Source of the DNA: an uncultured Brevibacterium sp.
Lineage (GTDB): Bacteria > Actinomycetota > Actinomycetes > Actinomycetales > Brevibacteriaceae
Direction: 5' to 3'
Assembly (NCBI GenBank): GCA_943914815.1
Contig: CALUDL010000011.1
Location: 1-33,782 of the forward strand
Length of the DNA stretch: 33,782 bases
The position numbers and the translations under genes were made by a program. How positions within the stretch are numbered: the first letter of the stretch is position 1; each line of letters opens with the position of its first letter. The notes below the pieces were generated by a model. The model was not told where the DNA came from. It was given only the letters and a program-made list of their open reading frames with translations, and ran no database searches. This document shows positions 7,453 through 14,945 of the stretch, in pieces.

Positions 7453-7674
7453 ACGCGCGCGAACTGCGATTTAGCCGCTTGATTGGTTCACTTCCAGTAG
7501 GCAAAGGTCGCTTACCAAACTGTCACCTCTGCTTGAGCGGCAGATCGAGGCCATCAGCAAGAAACTGGAAGTACCCGTTGCTCTTTAGGGCGTCTTTGCC
7601 GAATATTCCTAGCGTGGCGTGGCAGTGGAGTCCCGCATAGTGGTGTGTAGCCACTCGGTGGTCGGTCCCGTCGT

Positions 7675-8780
7675 GAAGGTCGGCGCGGTCACCGTGTAAT
7701 CCTTCGAGGAATCTCCTACAACCCTCTCGAACGGAGTCATCACAATGATCGCTCCTCATATTTTCGACCCTGCTGGCCTGCTGGGCGAAGTCCTGGCTGA
7801 GGCGTCCCCGGACCTGATGCGTGACCTGCTGCAGACGGTGATCAACGCGCTTTTGTCGGCGGACGCTGATGCCGTGTGCGGCGCCGAGTGGGGCAGGCCC
7901 AGCCCCGAGCGCACCGCGCAGCGTAACGGCTACCGTCACCGCCCTTTGGACACTCGCGTCGGCACCATCGATGTCGCCGTCCCCAAGCTGCGCAAGGGCA
8001 CCTACTTCCCCGAGTGGCTCATAGAACGACTCAAGAGCTCCGAGGCGGCGCTGATCACCGTGGTCGCCGACTGCTACCTCGCCGGGGTCTCCACCCGCCG
8101 CATGGATAAGCTCGTCAAGACCTTGGGGATCAACTCCCTGTCCAAGTCGCAGGTCTCGCGGATGGTCACCAGTGACGCTCACGCCGGTCTGGTCGAGGCC
8201 ATCAGCGCCAACATCCCCGGCGCCTCGTGCCAGCGCTGTCGCACCCACTAAGCCGCCAACCTCATGGCCGTGACCCCCAAGAGCCTGTGGCCCGCCGTCA
8301 AGGCGATGCTGCACTTGGTGTACGACCAGCCCGGCGCCGCCGCGGTCAACGCCCAGTTCGACCGACTGCTGGACTACGTGTGCGACAAGCTCCACGCCGT
8401 CGCCGAGCACCCGGACGCGGCACGAGACGACCTGCTGGCCTTTACCGCCTTCCCCAAGGACGTGTGGGTCCAGATCTGGCCCAACAATCCCAACGAGCGC
8501 CTCAACAAGGAGATCCGCCGCCGCACCGACTCCGTGGGAATCTTCTCCGCCGAGACGCCATCACCCGCCTCCTAGGAGGGGTCCTGGCCGAGCAGACCGA
8601 CGAGTGGGCCGAAGGATGCCGCTACCTCAGCCTCGACGTCCTGGCCCGCTGCCGCCTCCACATCGTCCCCACCAACGAAACCGAGACCATCACCGACCAG
8701 CACCTCCCAGCTCTGACCGCCTACCCCCCCTTACAAGCAGCCCGAAGAACCGTTACACCACGCAAAGGGACTTGAACTTC
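7675..8780 (+). mobile_element. Decayed IS256-family insertion sequence (ends approximate)
   Basis: The element surrounds the broken transposase. Near the left end (about 7675-7706) and, in reverse complement, near the right end (about 8744-8780) there are related sequences with a shared GTGTAA core and flanking GAAG and TTC blocks. These are taken as imperfect terminal inverted repeats. Exact ends and a target-site duplication could not be determined by eye. Confidence 0.55.
7745..8736 (+). pseudogene. IS256-family transposase with internal deletion, nonsense codon and frameshift
   Basis: The N-terminal part (residues 1-~145: VICALL-like helix, RNGYRHRPLDTRVGTIDVAVPKLRKGTY, then SKSQVSRM) is typical. 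After SQVSRM the sequence jumps directly to VTSDAHAGLVEAI, which in intact IS256 transposases lies roughly 80-90 residues further on, so the segment with the first catalytic Asp is deleted. At 8249-8251, C-R-T-H is followed by TAA where the family has Tyr; the reading continues in frame as [19 protein letters not shown] through [24 protein letters not shown] frameshift near 8550 moves the C-terminus ([19 protein letters not shown] to about HLPALTA) to another frame. Three independent lesions mark this as long dead. Confidence 0.88.
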
Positions 8781-8823
8781 TTCTGACTCCGCCCATAGCA
8801 TAAGGGGCCTGACGAGGCTCACC

Positions 8824-9147
8824 ATGATCGAGTTCCCTTCCAACGACGCAAACGCGTCCGCCCAGTTTTTCAAAGACGCGTTCACCTTGGAGCATCTGGC
8901 GTACGGGTCCCAATACACAGACGTGCAGTTGGGAGCAGAGCAAACGCTCGGTTTCCAGGGTGATGCGGGCGAGGCACCCGCAGCGCCGCTGGTGGTTCTC
9001 GAGGTAGATGACCTGACGACCGTCCGGGCCGACATCGAAGCCGCGGGTGGGACGATTACTGTCGAACCCTTCGACTTCCCAGGCGGACGACGTATGCACT
9101 TCCGAGAGCCCGGCGGCAACGAGCTGGCTGTCTGGGTTCGAGCCTGA
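8824..9147 (+). CDS. VOC-superfamily (glyoxalase/bleomycin-resistance-like) protein
   Basis: A 107-residue protein with the paired beta-alpha-beta-beta-beta pattern of the vicinal-oxygen-chelate fold: IEFPSNDANASAQFFKDAF at the start, PLVVLEVDDLTTVRADIEAAGG in the middle, and PGGRRMHFREPGGNELAVW at the end, with the usual terminal metal-ligand Glu in P-G-G-N-E. Family members bind a metal and act on diverse small molecules, so no substrate can be given. It is 45 bp after the IS256 remnant and lacks a strong ribosome binding site. A few N-terminal residues are fewer than in relatives, so the 5' end could have been trimmed by the IS. Confidence 0.65.
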   Translation: MIEFPSNDANASAQFFKDAFTLEHLAYGSQYTDVQLGAEQTLGFQGDAGEAPAAPLVVLEVDDLTTVRADIEAAGGTITVEPFDFPGGRRMHFREPGGNELAVWVRA

Positions 9148-9361
9148 CAAGCCGAGAATGGTCCGCAGTGCGGACCCCCTTGAGAGCGACGATGACGATG
9201 TGTAACAAACGCGCACGGTTCCCACGGGGATCGGCTGCACCCGTGTCTCCGCCTCGTCACAAGCGGAGTCGCTCAAGGCGCAATCTGTCGCGCTCGAAGC
9301 GGAAGGGGGCGAACGGGTATTCACCGACGTTGCGTCCGGTGCGCGCCGACCGGCGGGCAGG

Positions 9362-10444
9362 GCCAAGTTCACTACCGAAGACAGTGGCTACCGAGACGCC
9401 AATGCGCACGCTCTGCGCACTGTGGCCGCCTTCTCGGGCCTCACCCGTCTGGTGACCAACGCGTGCCAGATCGCCGTGATTCTCGTGGGTGCGTTCATGG
9501 TGATAAAGGGACACACTGAGGTGGGCGTTCTGACCGCATTCCTCATGTCTCTTCGCCGTTTTTACGGGCCGCTAGATGAGCTAGTCCAAAACTTCAACCT
9601 GTACCAGTCGGCCAAGGCTGCGTTGGAAAAGATCGCCGCGGTCCTCGCCGTGTCCCCCACCGTGACCACCCGACCGGGTTCGGAGAAGGAACTGCCGGAG
9701 ACGACCTCGGGACGCCGGATTGAGTTCACCGGTGTGGAGTTCGCGTATGCCGACGGAACGACCGTTCTCCCTCATATGAGTCTCACTGTGGGTGCGGGAC
9801 AGACGGTGGCCCTGGTGGGTGCGACGGGTGCGGGGAAGTCCACTCTGGTCAAACTCATCACCCGGTTTTACGACCCCAGCGCGGGTGTCGTGAGTGTCGA
9901 CGGGGTGGATATACGCGATATCAGCGATGCCGAACTACGCCGCAATATCGTCATGGTGACGCAGGAGTCGTACCTGTTTTCGGGATCGATTGCCGACAAC
10001 ATTCGCGTGGGTAAACCGGACGCCACAGACGCCGAGGTGGAAGATGCCGCGCGTGCTGTGGGCCTGCACGACTATGTGGCTGGGCTTCCGGACGGGTACA
10101 ACACCGATGTGAAGAAACGCGGTGGACGGTTAAGCTCTGGGCAGCGACAACTCGTGTCGTTTGCGCGGGTGTTCCTGGCCGATCCGCGAGTGATCGTGCT
10201 GGATGAGGCCACGGCGCATCTGGACATTCCTACAGAGCGGCTCGTGCAAAAAGCGCTCGAATCGGTTCTTGCTGACCGCACGGCAATCATCATCGCGCAC
10301 CGTCTCTCCACGGTCGCGATAGCCGACCGAGTTATGGTCATCGACGCCGGTCGGGTGGTTGAGGACGGTACACCCGATGAGCTCATTCACGCCCGCGGGC
10401 GCTTCTCACAGCTCCACAGCGCGTGGAGGGACACCCTTGCTTAA
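9362..10444 (+). pseudogene. 5'-truncated ABC half-transporter (exporter type)
   Basis: Homology to exporter-type half-transporters begins abruptly at RAKFTTEDSGYRDANAHALR (about 9359), a position normally near residue 230 of a ~580-residue protein. It continues through the last two membrane helices and a complete ATPase domain: Walker A GATGAGKST, Q-loop TQESYLF, signature LSSGQRQ, Walker B VIVLDEATAHLD, switch His in AHRLST. The frame stays open upstream to about 9205, but that part has no recognisable transporter sequence. The first possible start within the homologous part is GTG 9422, leaving 340 residues without the first four helices. It cannot form a normal transporter. Its stop TAA shares the four bases TTAA (10441-10444) with the convergent uppS stop. 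Confidence 0.8.
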
Positions 10445-11217
10445 GTGTTCTGGGGCTTATCCACAGCCCCGCCGAAACGCCGGTCGCGCTGAGCGTACTC
10501 GAGGATCGCGTCCCACAGGGTCCGCCGGTCGACGTCGGGCCACAGCACGTTTTGGAACACCATTTCCGCATACGCGGACTGCCACAAGAGGAAGTTCGAG
10601 GTGCGCTGCTCCCCCGATGACCTCAGGAACAGGTCGACGTCTGGAATGTCGGGGTTGTAGAGTCTGCTGTGCACGCTACGTTCCGTGAGCTTTCCGGGCT
10701 TAATTTTGCCGGCAATCGCATCTTCAACAGCTGCGTTCATGGCGTCGACGAGTTCCGCTCGCCCACCGTAGTTGACACAGAACTGGAGGGTGAGTGCCGT
10801 GTTGTTCTTGGTGAGTTCCTGCGCGTCTTCGAGTTCTTTAATCACCGAGCGCCACAGTCGGCCTCGTCGTCCCGCCCACACAATACGGACCCCGGCGGCG
10901 TGGAGTTCTTCTTTGCGCCTGCGGATTACGTCACGGTTAAACCCCATGAGGAACCGGACTTCTTCTGGAGACCGTTTCCAGTTTTCAGTGGAAAAAGCGT
11001 AGGCGCTCAAATACTTCACGCCGATTTCCATGGCCCCGTAGATCACGTCGAGCAGGGACGCTTCGCCTGCTTTGTGCCCTTCGGTTCGAGGAAGTCCGCG
11101 TTCGTTTGCCCAGCGACCATTTCCGTCCATCACCACTGCCACATGCGTGGGCAGAATGTCAGCCGGGATGTCCGGTGGGGTTGCTCCACTGGGGTGGCGC
11201 GGGATTGCTTGGCTCAT
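10441..11217 (-). CDS. uppS: Isoprenyl transferase (undecaprenyl/decaprenyl diphosphate synthase family)
   Basis: 258 residues from the ATG at 11217-11215. The cis-prenyltransferase motifs are all present: [13 protein letters not shown] (catalytic Asp about residue 31), [20 protein letters not shown], and the C-terminal [23 protein letters not shown] with the Arg/Ser pyrophosphate-binding residues. The enzyme condenses isopentenyl diphosphate onto an allylic primer to make the polyprenyl lipid carrier for cell-wall synthesis. The chosen ATG overlaps the recO stop (ATGA) and has GGAGG five bases upstream; the frame is open further upstream but only inside recO. recO next to uppS is the standard actinobacterial arrangement. 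Chain length of the product cannot be told from sequence. Confidence 0.95.
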   Translation of the reverse strand: MSQAIPRHPSGATPPDIPADILPTHVAVVMDGNGRWANERGLPRTEGHKAGEASLLDVIYGAMEIGVKYLSAYAFSTENWKRSPEEVRFLMGFNRDVIRRRKEELHAAGVRIVWAGRRGRLWRSVIKELEDAQELTKNNTALTLQFCVNYGGRAELVDAMNAAVEDAIAGKIKPGKLTERSVHSRLYNPDIPDVDLFLRSSGEQRTSNFLLWQSAYAEMVFQNVLWPDVDRRTLWDAILEYAQRDRRFGGAVDKPQNT

Positions 11218-11942
11218 TGGACCTCCACAAGGTTGAGAGATTTCACGCGACGTTCCAAGTGCCACTGTACGTAGTCGTACACAATCCGAGATGCTCGGTT
11301 GACCGCGTGTGCTTGTGCAACATGAGCCTGGGCCCAGTTCGCGTTGAGCAGGTTGTGCAGAAGAACGGTCGCGTCTTCCCCGGCATTGGTGTCGGCTGCT
11401 GTGCGGCATGCCACGCACACGACTCCCCCGCTGTTGAATGAGAACGCGCGGTGAGGCCCCGGCGCCCCGCAGCTCACGCACGCGTCGAGTCCCGGCTCCC
11501 AGCCGGCTGTGCGCATGGCGCGCAGCAGGTAGGCGTTGAGGGCTAGCCGAGGTGGGTGCTCCCGGTTGCACAGTGACCGTAGGGCCGCTGACAGTAGAAG
11601 GTACTGGTCACGCGTGTTAGGTTCGTTTTCGGTCAGTTTCGCCGCGGTTTCGGCCATAGCGGCAGCCGCCGCAAACACGTCGTAGTCGCCTACGATCCCA
11701 TGCCCAAAGGGTTCAACGAGCTCCACTTGCGTGACGATGTCCAGATTGCGCCCAATATGGGCCTGGAAGTCGACCATCATGAACAGATCGAGCCGTGACC
11801 CGAAGCGACTTTTGGTGCGCCGTACTCCCTTGGCAACAGCACGGATCAGACCGTGATCGCGGGTCAGGATCGAGACAATGAGGTCGGCCTCACCTAATTT
11901 GGTGTGGCCAACCACAATGCCCGTATCCCGATAAAACCTCAC
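11214..11942 (-). CDS. recO: DNA repair protein RecO
   Basis: 242 residues beginning at GTG 11942-11940. The N-terminal OB-fold shows [28 protein letters not shown], followed by [16 protein letters not shown]. The C-terminal zinc site is C-V-S-C-G-A and, about 20 residues on, C-V-A-C. RecO anneals SSB-coated DNA and loads RecA with RecR in recombinational repair. Its GTG overlaps the leuA stop (GTGA) and its own stop overlaps the uppS start, so leuA-recO-uppS is a tightly coupled unit. Length is normal. Confidence 0.95.
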   Translation of the reverse strand: MRFYRDTGIVVGHTKLGEADLIVSILTRDHGLIRAVAKGVRRTKSRFGSRLDLFMMVDFQAHIGRNLDIVTQVELVEPFGHGIVGDYDVFAAAAAMAETAAKLTENEPNTRDQYLLLSAALRSLCNREHPPRLALNAYLLRAMRTAGWEPGLDACVSCGAPGPHRAFSFNSGGVVCVACRTAADTNAGEDATVLLHNLLNANWAQAHVAQAHAVNRASRIVYDYVQWHLERRVKSLNLVEVQ

Positions 11943-13699
11943 GCGTTGTCGCGAACTGCCCGGTTAACAGCGGAAATGAGAGCGCGGATCGATGCCCGTG
12001 TGATGTTCGGGTGCATTCCGGCACCCCACAGCACTCGGTCGCCCACGGAAAGTTCAACATAGGCTGCCGCCATGGTGTCGGCACCGGCCCCAATGGCGTG
12101 TTCGGTGTAGTCCTGAACGCGAATGTCCAGGCCAAAGTGCTCGTTGAGGACGTTCACGGTTGCGTCCAGTGGACCGTTGCCATACCCCACATATGAGCGT
12201 TCCTGGCCGTCGACCAAAAACGCCAGCTCAATGCGTTCGGTCATGCGCGAGTCAAATTCTTCTGACTGCGATTCAGTCTTGAAGCTCAATGGGCGGAATC
12301 GTCCCCATTGCATGTCTGAGGCTTCGGCTGGCAGGTATTCGTCCCGGAAGAGTTGCCACATGTCCCGAGCCGAAACTTCTCCACCTTCTTCTGTGCGGTT
12401 TTGCACGACCTTCGAGAATTCGACCTGCATGCGACGGGGCAAGTCCAGCCCGTATTCGCTCTTGAGCAGGTAGGTGACTCCGCCCTTGCCCGACTGCGAG
12501 TTCACGCGAATAACTGCTTCGTACGAACGGCCCAAGTCCTTGGGGTCCACCGGCAGGTACGGCATGTCCCATTCCATGTTGTCGACCGCGATGCCGGCTT
12601 CCTGGGCTTTCTTTTCACGGTCTTTAAACGCTTTGTTAATGGCGTCCTGGTGCGACCCCGAGAACGAGGTGAACACCAAGTCTCCGCCGTAGGGGTGGCG
12701 TTCGTGAACTCCGATCTGATTGCAGTGTTCAACCGTGTGAATGACTTCGTCGATGTTCGAGAAGTCGAGCTCAGGGTCAACACCTTGCGTGTACAGGTTC
12801 ATCGCAACCGTGACCAGGTCGAGGTTTCCGGTACGTTCACCGTTCCCGAACAGGCAGCCTTCTACACGGTCGGCTCCTGCCATGAGTCCCATTTCAGCTG
12901 CGGCGACTCCGGTTCCACGGTCGTTGTGCGGGTGGAGCGAGATCGCGATCTTGTCGCGGTTGTCGATGTTGCGACAGAACCATTCAATCTGGTCGGCGTA
13001 CGTGTTAGGGGTTCCACGTTCTACGGTTGCAGGCAGATTCACCACAGTGTCGCGCTCTCCGTCAGGACCCCACTGATCCATGACGGCTCCCACTATGTCC
13101 ACGGCGAACTGGGGTTCGGTGTCAACGAAAATTTCCGGCGAGTACTGGTAGCCAAAGTCAGCATCCCCCAGCATCGACTCGGCGTATTTCATCACGGCCT
13201 GCGTGCCTCGCACCGCGATGTCTGTGGTTTCTGCGTACCCGTTGCCTTTGAAACCAAACACGACTTTGCGGAAAACCGGCGCGGTGGCGTTATACATGTG
13301 GACTGTTGGTTTCTTGGCCCCCACGAGCGATTCGACCGTACGTTCGATGAGGTCTTCACGCGCTTGTGTCAGAACCGAAATGCGCACGTCATCTGGAATT
13401 GCGTCTTCTTCAATGATCTGGCGCACAAAGTCAAAGTCGTGCTGGCTGGCTGCCGGGAACCCGACTTCGATTTCTTTGAAACCGAGCTTGACCAGCAGGT
13501 CAAACATCTGGCGTTTCCGCTCAGGGGTCATGGGGTCGATGAGCGCCTGGTTGCCGTCACGCAAATCTGTTGAGAGCCACCGAGGTGCCTTCGTGATCCG
13601 CTGGTCTGGCCACGTGCGGTCTTTCAGGTCGATCTGAATGCGATCAAAGAACGACTTGTACTTGTGGAAGGGCATGGGGCTTGGCTTTTGGTTGTTCAT
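11939..13699 (-). CDS. leuA: 2-isopropylmalate synthase
   Basis: The 586-residue enzyme condenses acetyl-CoA with 2-oxoisovalerate, the first committed step of leucine synthesis. It has the DRE-TIM barrel with the metal and acid motif DLRDGNQALIDPM near residue 47, the S-L-H-P-H-N-D-R-G-T-G metal histidines, and GCLFGNGERTGN. The C-terminal LeuA dimerisation/regulatory domain runs from about residue 445. It is the long actinobacterial form that starts with a PFHKYKSF segment. The ATG has GAGGAG eight bases upstream. This Shine-Dalgarno lies in a leader with a leucine-rich peptide and base-pairing potential (separate entries), indicating control by leucine supply. Confidence 0.97.
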   Translation of the reverse strand: MNNQKPSPMPFHKYKSFFDRIQIDLKDRTWPDQRITKAPRWLSTDLRDGNQALIDPMTPERKRQMFDLLVKLGFKEIEVGFPAASQHDFDFVRQIIEEDAIPDDVRISVLTQAREDLIERTVESLVGAKKPTVHMYNATAPVFRKVVFGFKGNGYAETTDIAVRGTQAVMKYAESMLGDADFGYQYSPEIFVDTEPQFAVDIVGAVMDQWGPDGERDTVVNLPATVERGTPNTYADQIEWFCRNIDNRDKIAISLHPHNDRGTGVAAAEMGLMAGADRVEGCLFGNGERTGNLDLVTVAMNLYTQGVDPELDFSNIDEVIHTVEHCNQIGVHERHPYGGDLVFTSFSGSHQDAINKAFKDREKKAQEAGIAVDNMEWDMPYLPVDPKDLGRSYEAVIRVNSQSGKGGVTYLLKSEYGLDLPRRMQVEFSKVVQNRTEEGGEVSARDMWQLFRDEYLPAEASDMQWGRFRPLSFKTESQSEEFDSRMTERIELAFLVDGQERSYVGYGNGPLDATVNVLNEHFGLDIRVQDYTEHAIGAGADTMAAAYVELSVGDRVLWGAGMHPNITRASIRALISAVNRAVRDNA

Positions 13700-13703
13700 G
13701 TGT

Positions 13704-13798
13704 GTCTCCTCGTTGTGAAGTTTGGGGCCACGACAAACTCCGCGACGAGGATTGGCCTAAGAAAGCTCGTCGCGGCTGATAAGGAGGAGACTGAACAT
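13704..13798 (-). promoter_or_regulatory. leuA leader: Leu-codon/SD pairing plus hairpin (translational attenuator)
   Basis: On the minus strand the leuA Shine-Dalgarno GAGGAGAC (13711-13704) is an exact 8-nt complement of GTCTCCTC (13791-13784), the Leu-Leu codons of the leader peptide. Between them CCGCGACGAG (13775-13766) and CTCGTCGCGG (13749-13740) form a 10-bp perfect hairpin with a 16-nt loop. A ribosome waiting at the Leu codons would cover the anti-SD and expose the leuA site. With ample leucine it would run to the leader stop, leaving the anti-SD free to close leuA. No U-tract follows the hairpin, so translational control is more likely than termination. Leu-leader attenuation has been proposed for actinobacterial leuA genes. 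Confidence 0.75.
13757..13798 (-). CDS. leuA leader peptide (MFSLLLISRDELS)
   Basis: A 13-codon frame from the ATG at 13798-13796 to TAG at 13759-13757 encodes MFSLLLISRDELS, with three consecutive leucines and an isoleucine at positions 4-7. An in-frame TAA lies just four codons upstream, so this is the only ATG start. No clear Shine-Dalgarno precedes it, which would fit a leaderless transcript beginning close to the ATG. It lies 58 bp before leuA, and its codons take part in both RNA pairings of the attenuator. Confidence 0.75.
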   Translation of the reverse strand: MFSLLLISRDELS

Positions 13799-13878
13799 GG
13801 GGCCATGTTACGCACACCGCTTCCGCGTTTCATAGTCATGACACCATGTGAGATGTTGTCCATCGCTCATCACGGTTG

Positions 13879-14862
13879 CTAGTCAAAGTTGGCAGCGGCA
13901 CGTGCTACTCGAAACTTGTGACCCTCGGAAGACTCACATGTCATGCCGTCTTCACCGGACCGGCATGTGAAACCGTGTGCGCTGATCGATTCCCCATAGT
14001 CCAAGACGTTCGCCTCTGTGGGTAGTCCACGGTTCACACAGGAAAAACCTGCACCGTCCTTTTCCACGACGACCACCGAGCCAAATGGGTCAACATCACA
14101 CTGGTCCGGTGTGTCCCCGGGGTCAAAGTCGAATTCGCGTATGGTGCAACGCGCCCGGTCGGCGTCGATCGTGCACACGATATTGCTCGACGGCGCCATG
14201 AACGCTTTCACGTCTTTCGCTTCTGCGTCCGGGCTTTCTTCGGCACCACTGGCTTCTTCACCGGCTTCTTCATCACTGTCGCCGGTGTCACCAGACTCGT
14301 CTTCGCCTTCGCCGATACTTCCGCCGTCTCCGCCGGGCTGGTTCGCTGTCTGCGTGTTCCCGTCTGAACGTTGCAACTGGTCGACCACAATGTATCCGCA
14401 AATTCCCAGTGCTACGACAACCGCAATCACCACCATGGCGATCGCAGCTCCTGGCACCTTCCGCTTTTTCTTTGTGGGCTCAGCGTGAGGGTATGCCTGC
14501 GGTTGGGGTTGTTGGGGTGGTGTCTGTGGCGGTTGAGCTGGAGGTGAAGGGAAGGATTGTTGAGGTGGTGACTGAGGTGGCTGCGCCGGAGGTGAAGGGA
14601 AAGATTGTTGAGGCGTCCCCTGTTGCTGCTGTGAGTGCTGTGACTGGATGGAAGGACCGTAGGCGCCAGGTCCGGAAGGGGTGAACTGTGTGGTGGGTGC
14701 CGAATAGTCGTCTGATTTGCTCTGACGGCCCATTTCTTGCAGTTCTTCAAGGCTGAGACTACGCGTGGCTTCCTGAGAGCTGTCGCCCGGTGCGTCCGAA
14801 TTTTGGGGACGCACAAAAATTTGCCGGGTGAGAGATTCACGCTCGTGGTCACGATTGCTCAT
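13879..14862 (-). CDS. Single-pass membrane protein with Pro/Gln-rich N-terminus and DUF6636-like extracellular domain
   Basis: The 327-residue product has four parts. Residues 1-~65 are polar. A Q/P-rich segment with a 16-residue tandem repeat and a basic KKKRK stop follows up to ~136. There is one membrane helix (about 138-160, AIAMVVIAVVVALGICGYIVV), then an acidic Gly/Glu/Ser linker to ~215. The last ~110 residues contain six cysteines in three close pairs (IVC/ARC, QCD/FSC, FTC/MTC) and the opening FMAPSSNIVC, as in DUF6636 domains (SPSGNIGC-type). Topology is inferred as N-in, with the disulfide-rich domain outside. The gene is divergent from the L,D-transpeptidase, so a cell-envelope role is plausible. 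The function of the family is unknown. Confidence 0.7.
   Translation of the reverse strand: MSNRDHERESLTRQIFVRPQNSDAPGDSSQEATRSLSLEELQEMGRQSKSDDYSAPTTQFTPSGPGAYGPSIQSQHSQQQQGTPQQSFPSPPAQPPQSPPQQSFPSPPAQPPQTPPQQPQPQAYPHAEPTKKKRKVPGAAIAMVVIAVVVALGICGYIVVDQLQRSDGNTQTANQPGGDGGSIGEGEDESGDTGDSDEEAGEEASGAEESPDAEAKDVKAFMAPSSNIVCTIDADRARCTIREFDFDPGDTPDQCDVDPFGSVVVVEKDGAGFSCVNRGLPTEANVLDYGESISAHGFTCRSGEDGMTCESSEGHKFRVARAAANFD
14524..14613 (-). repeat. 48-nt tandem repeat encoding a Pro/Gln-rich 16-residue unit
   Basis: A 42-nt block at 14524-14565 recurs at 14572-14613 with a few substitutions, giving a 48-nt (16-residue) period. The encoded unit is PQQSFPSPPAQPPQSP, with Thr replacing the second-last Ser in the second copy. 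Copy number may vary between strains, as in other proline-rich cytoplasmic tails. Confidence 0.75.
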
Positions 14863-14870
14863 AATCCTTA

Positions 14871-14876
14871 AGTCTA
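14871..14876 (-). promoter_or_regulatory. Candidate -10 box of the DUF6636-like gene
   Basis: Read on the minus strand, TAGACT fits the actinobacterial TANNNT -10 pattern and ends eight bases before the ATG at 14862. Transcription would then begin at or next to the start codon, i.e. a leaderless or nearly leaderless mRNA. No clear -35 element is visible. Confidence 0.4.
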
Positions 14877-14933
14877 CAGACTACATACCCCTTTTCCCGC
14901 GTGGCTCACCTCATGAGCACAGTGCGAACATGA

Positions 14934-14939
14934 CATAAT
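14934..14939 (+). promoter_or_regulatory. Candidate -10 box of the L,D-transpeptidase gene (leaderless start)
   Basis: CATAAT lies six bases before the ATG at 14946, so the expected transcription start coincides with the start codon. No Shine-Dalgarno sequence is present in the short gap GAGCGC. Both facts point to a leaderless transcript, which is common in Actinobacteria. Confidence 0.45.
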
Positions 14940-14945
14940 GAGCGC

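Larger units (their letters stand above)
6944..7674. other. Gene-free scrambled stretch between two IS remnants
   Basis: I see no intact gene here. The short open frames have no recognisable domains and no ribosome binding sites. Two things stand out: a truncated second copy of the LLM-oxidoreductase start (minus strand, 7348-7410) and a 14-bp inverted repeat built on the same start-codon sequence (7401-7452). A frame ending at 7585 with L-S-P-L-L-E-R-Q-I-E-A-I-S-K-K-L-E looks helix-like but is not assigned. The stretch is best read as debris from successive insertions and deletions. Confidence 0.6.

Noticed and set aside
7443..7640. A plus-strand frame starting MDTNARELRF at the right arm of the dyad
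   Set aside because: It reuses the repeated ATGGATACAA sequence but has no homology or ribosome binding site, and it is preceded by only 32 bp from the opposed start.
12353..13573. A 406-codon plus-strand frame opposite leuA
   Set aside because: It is a shadow of the clearly conserved leuA on the other strand, with no ribosome binding site or recognisable domain.
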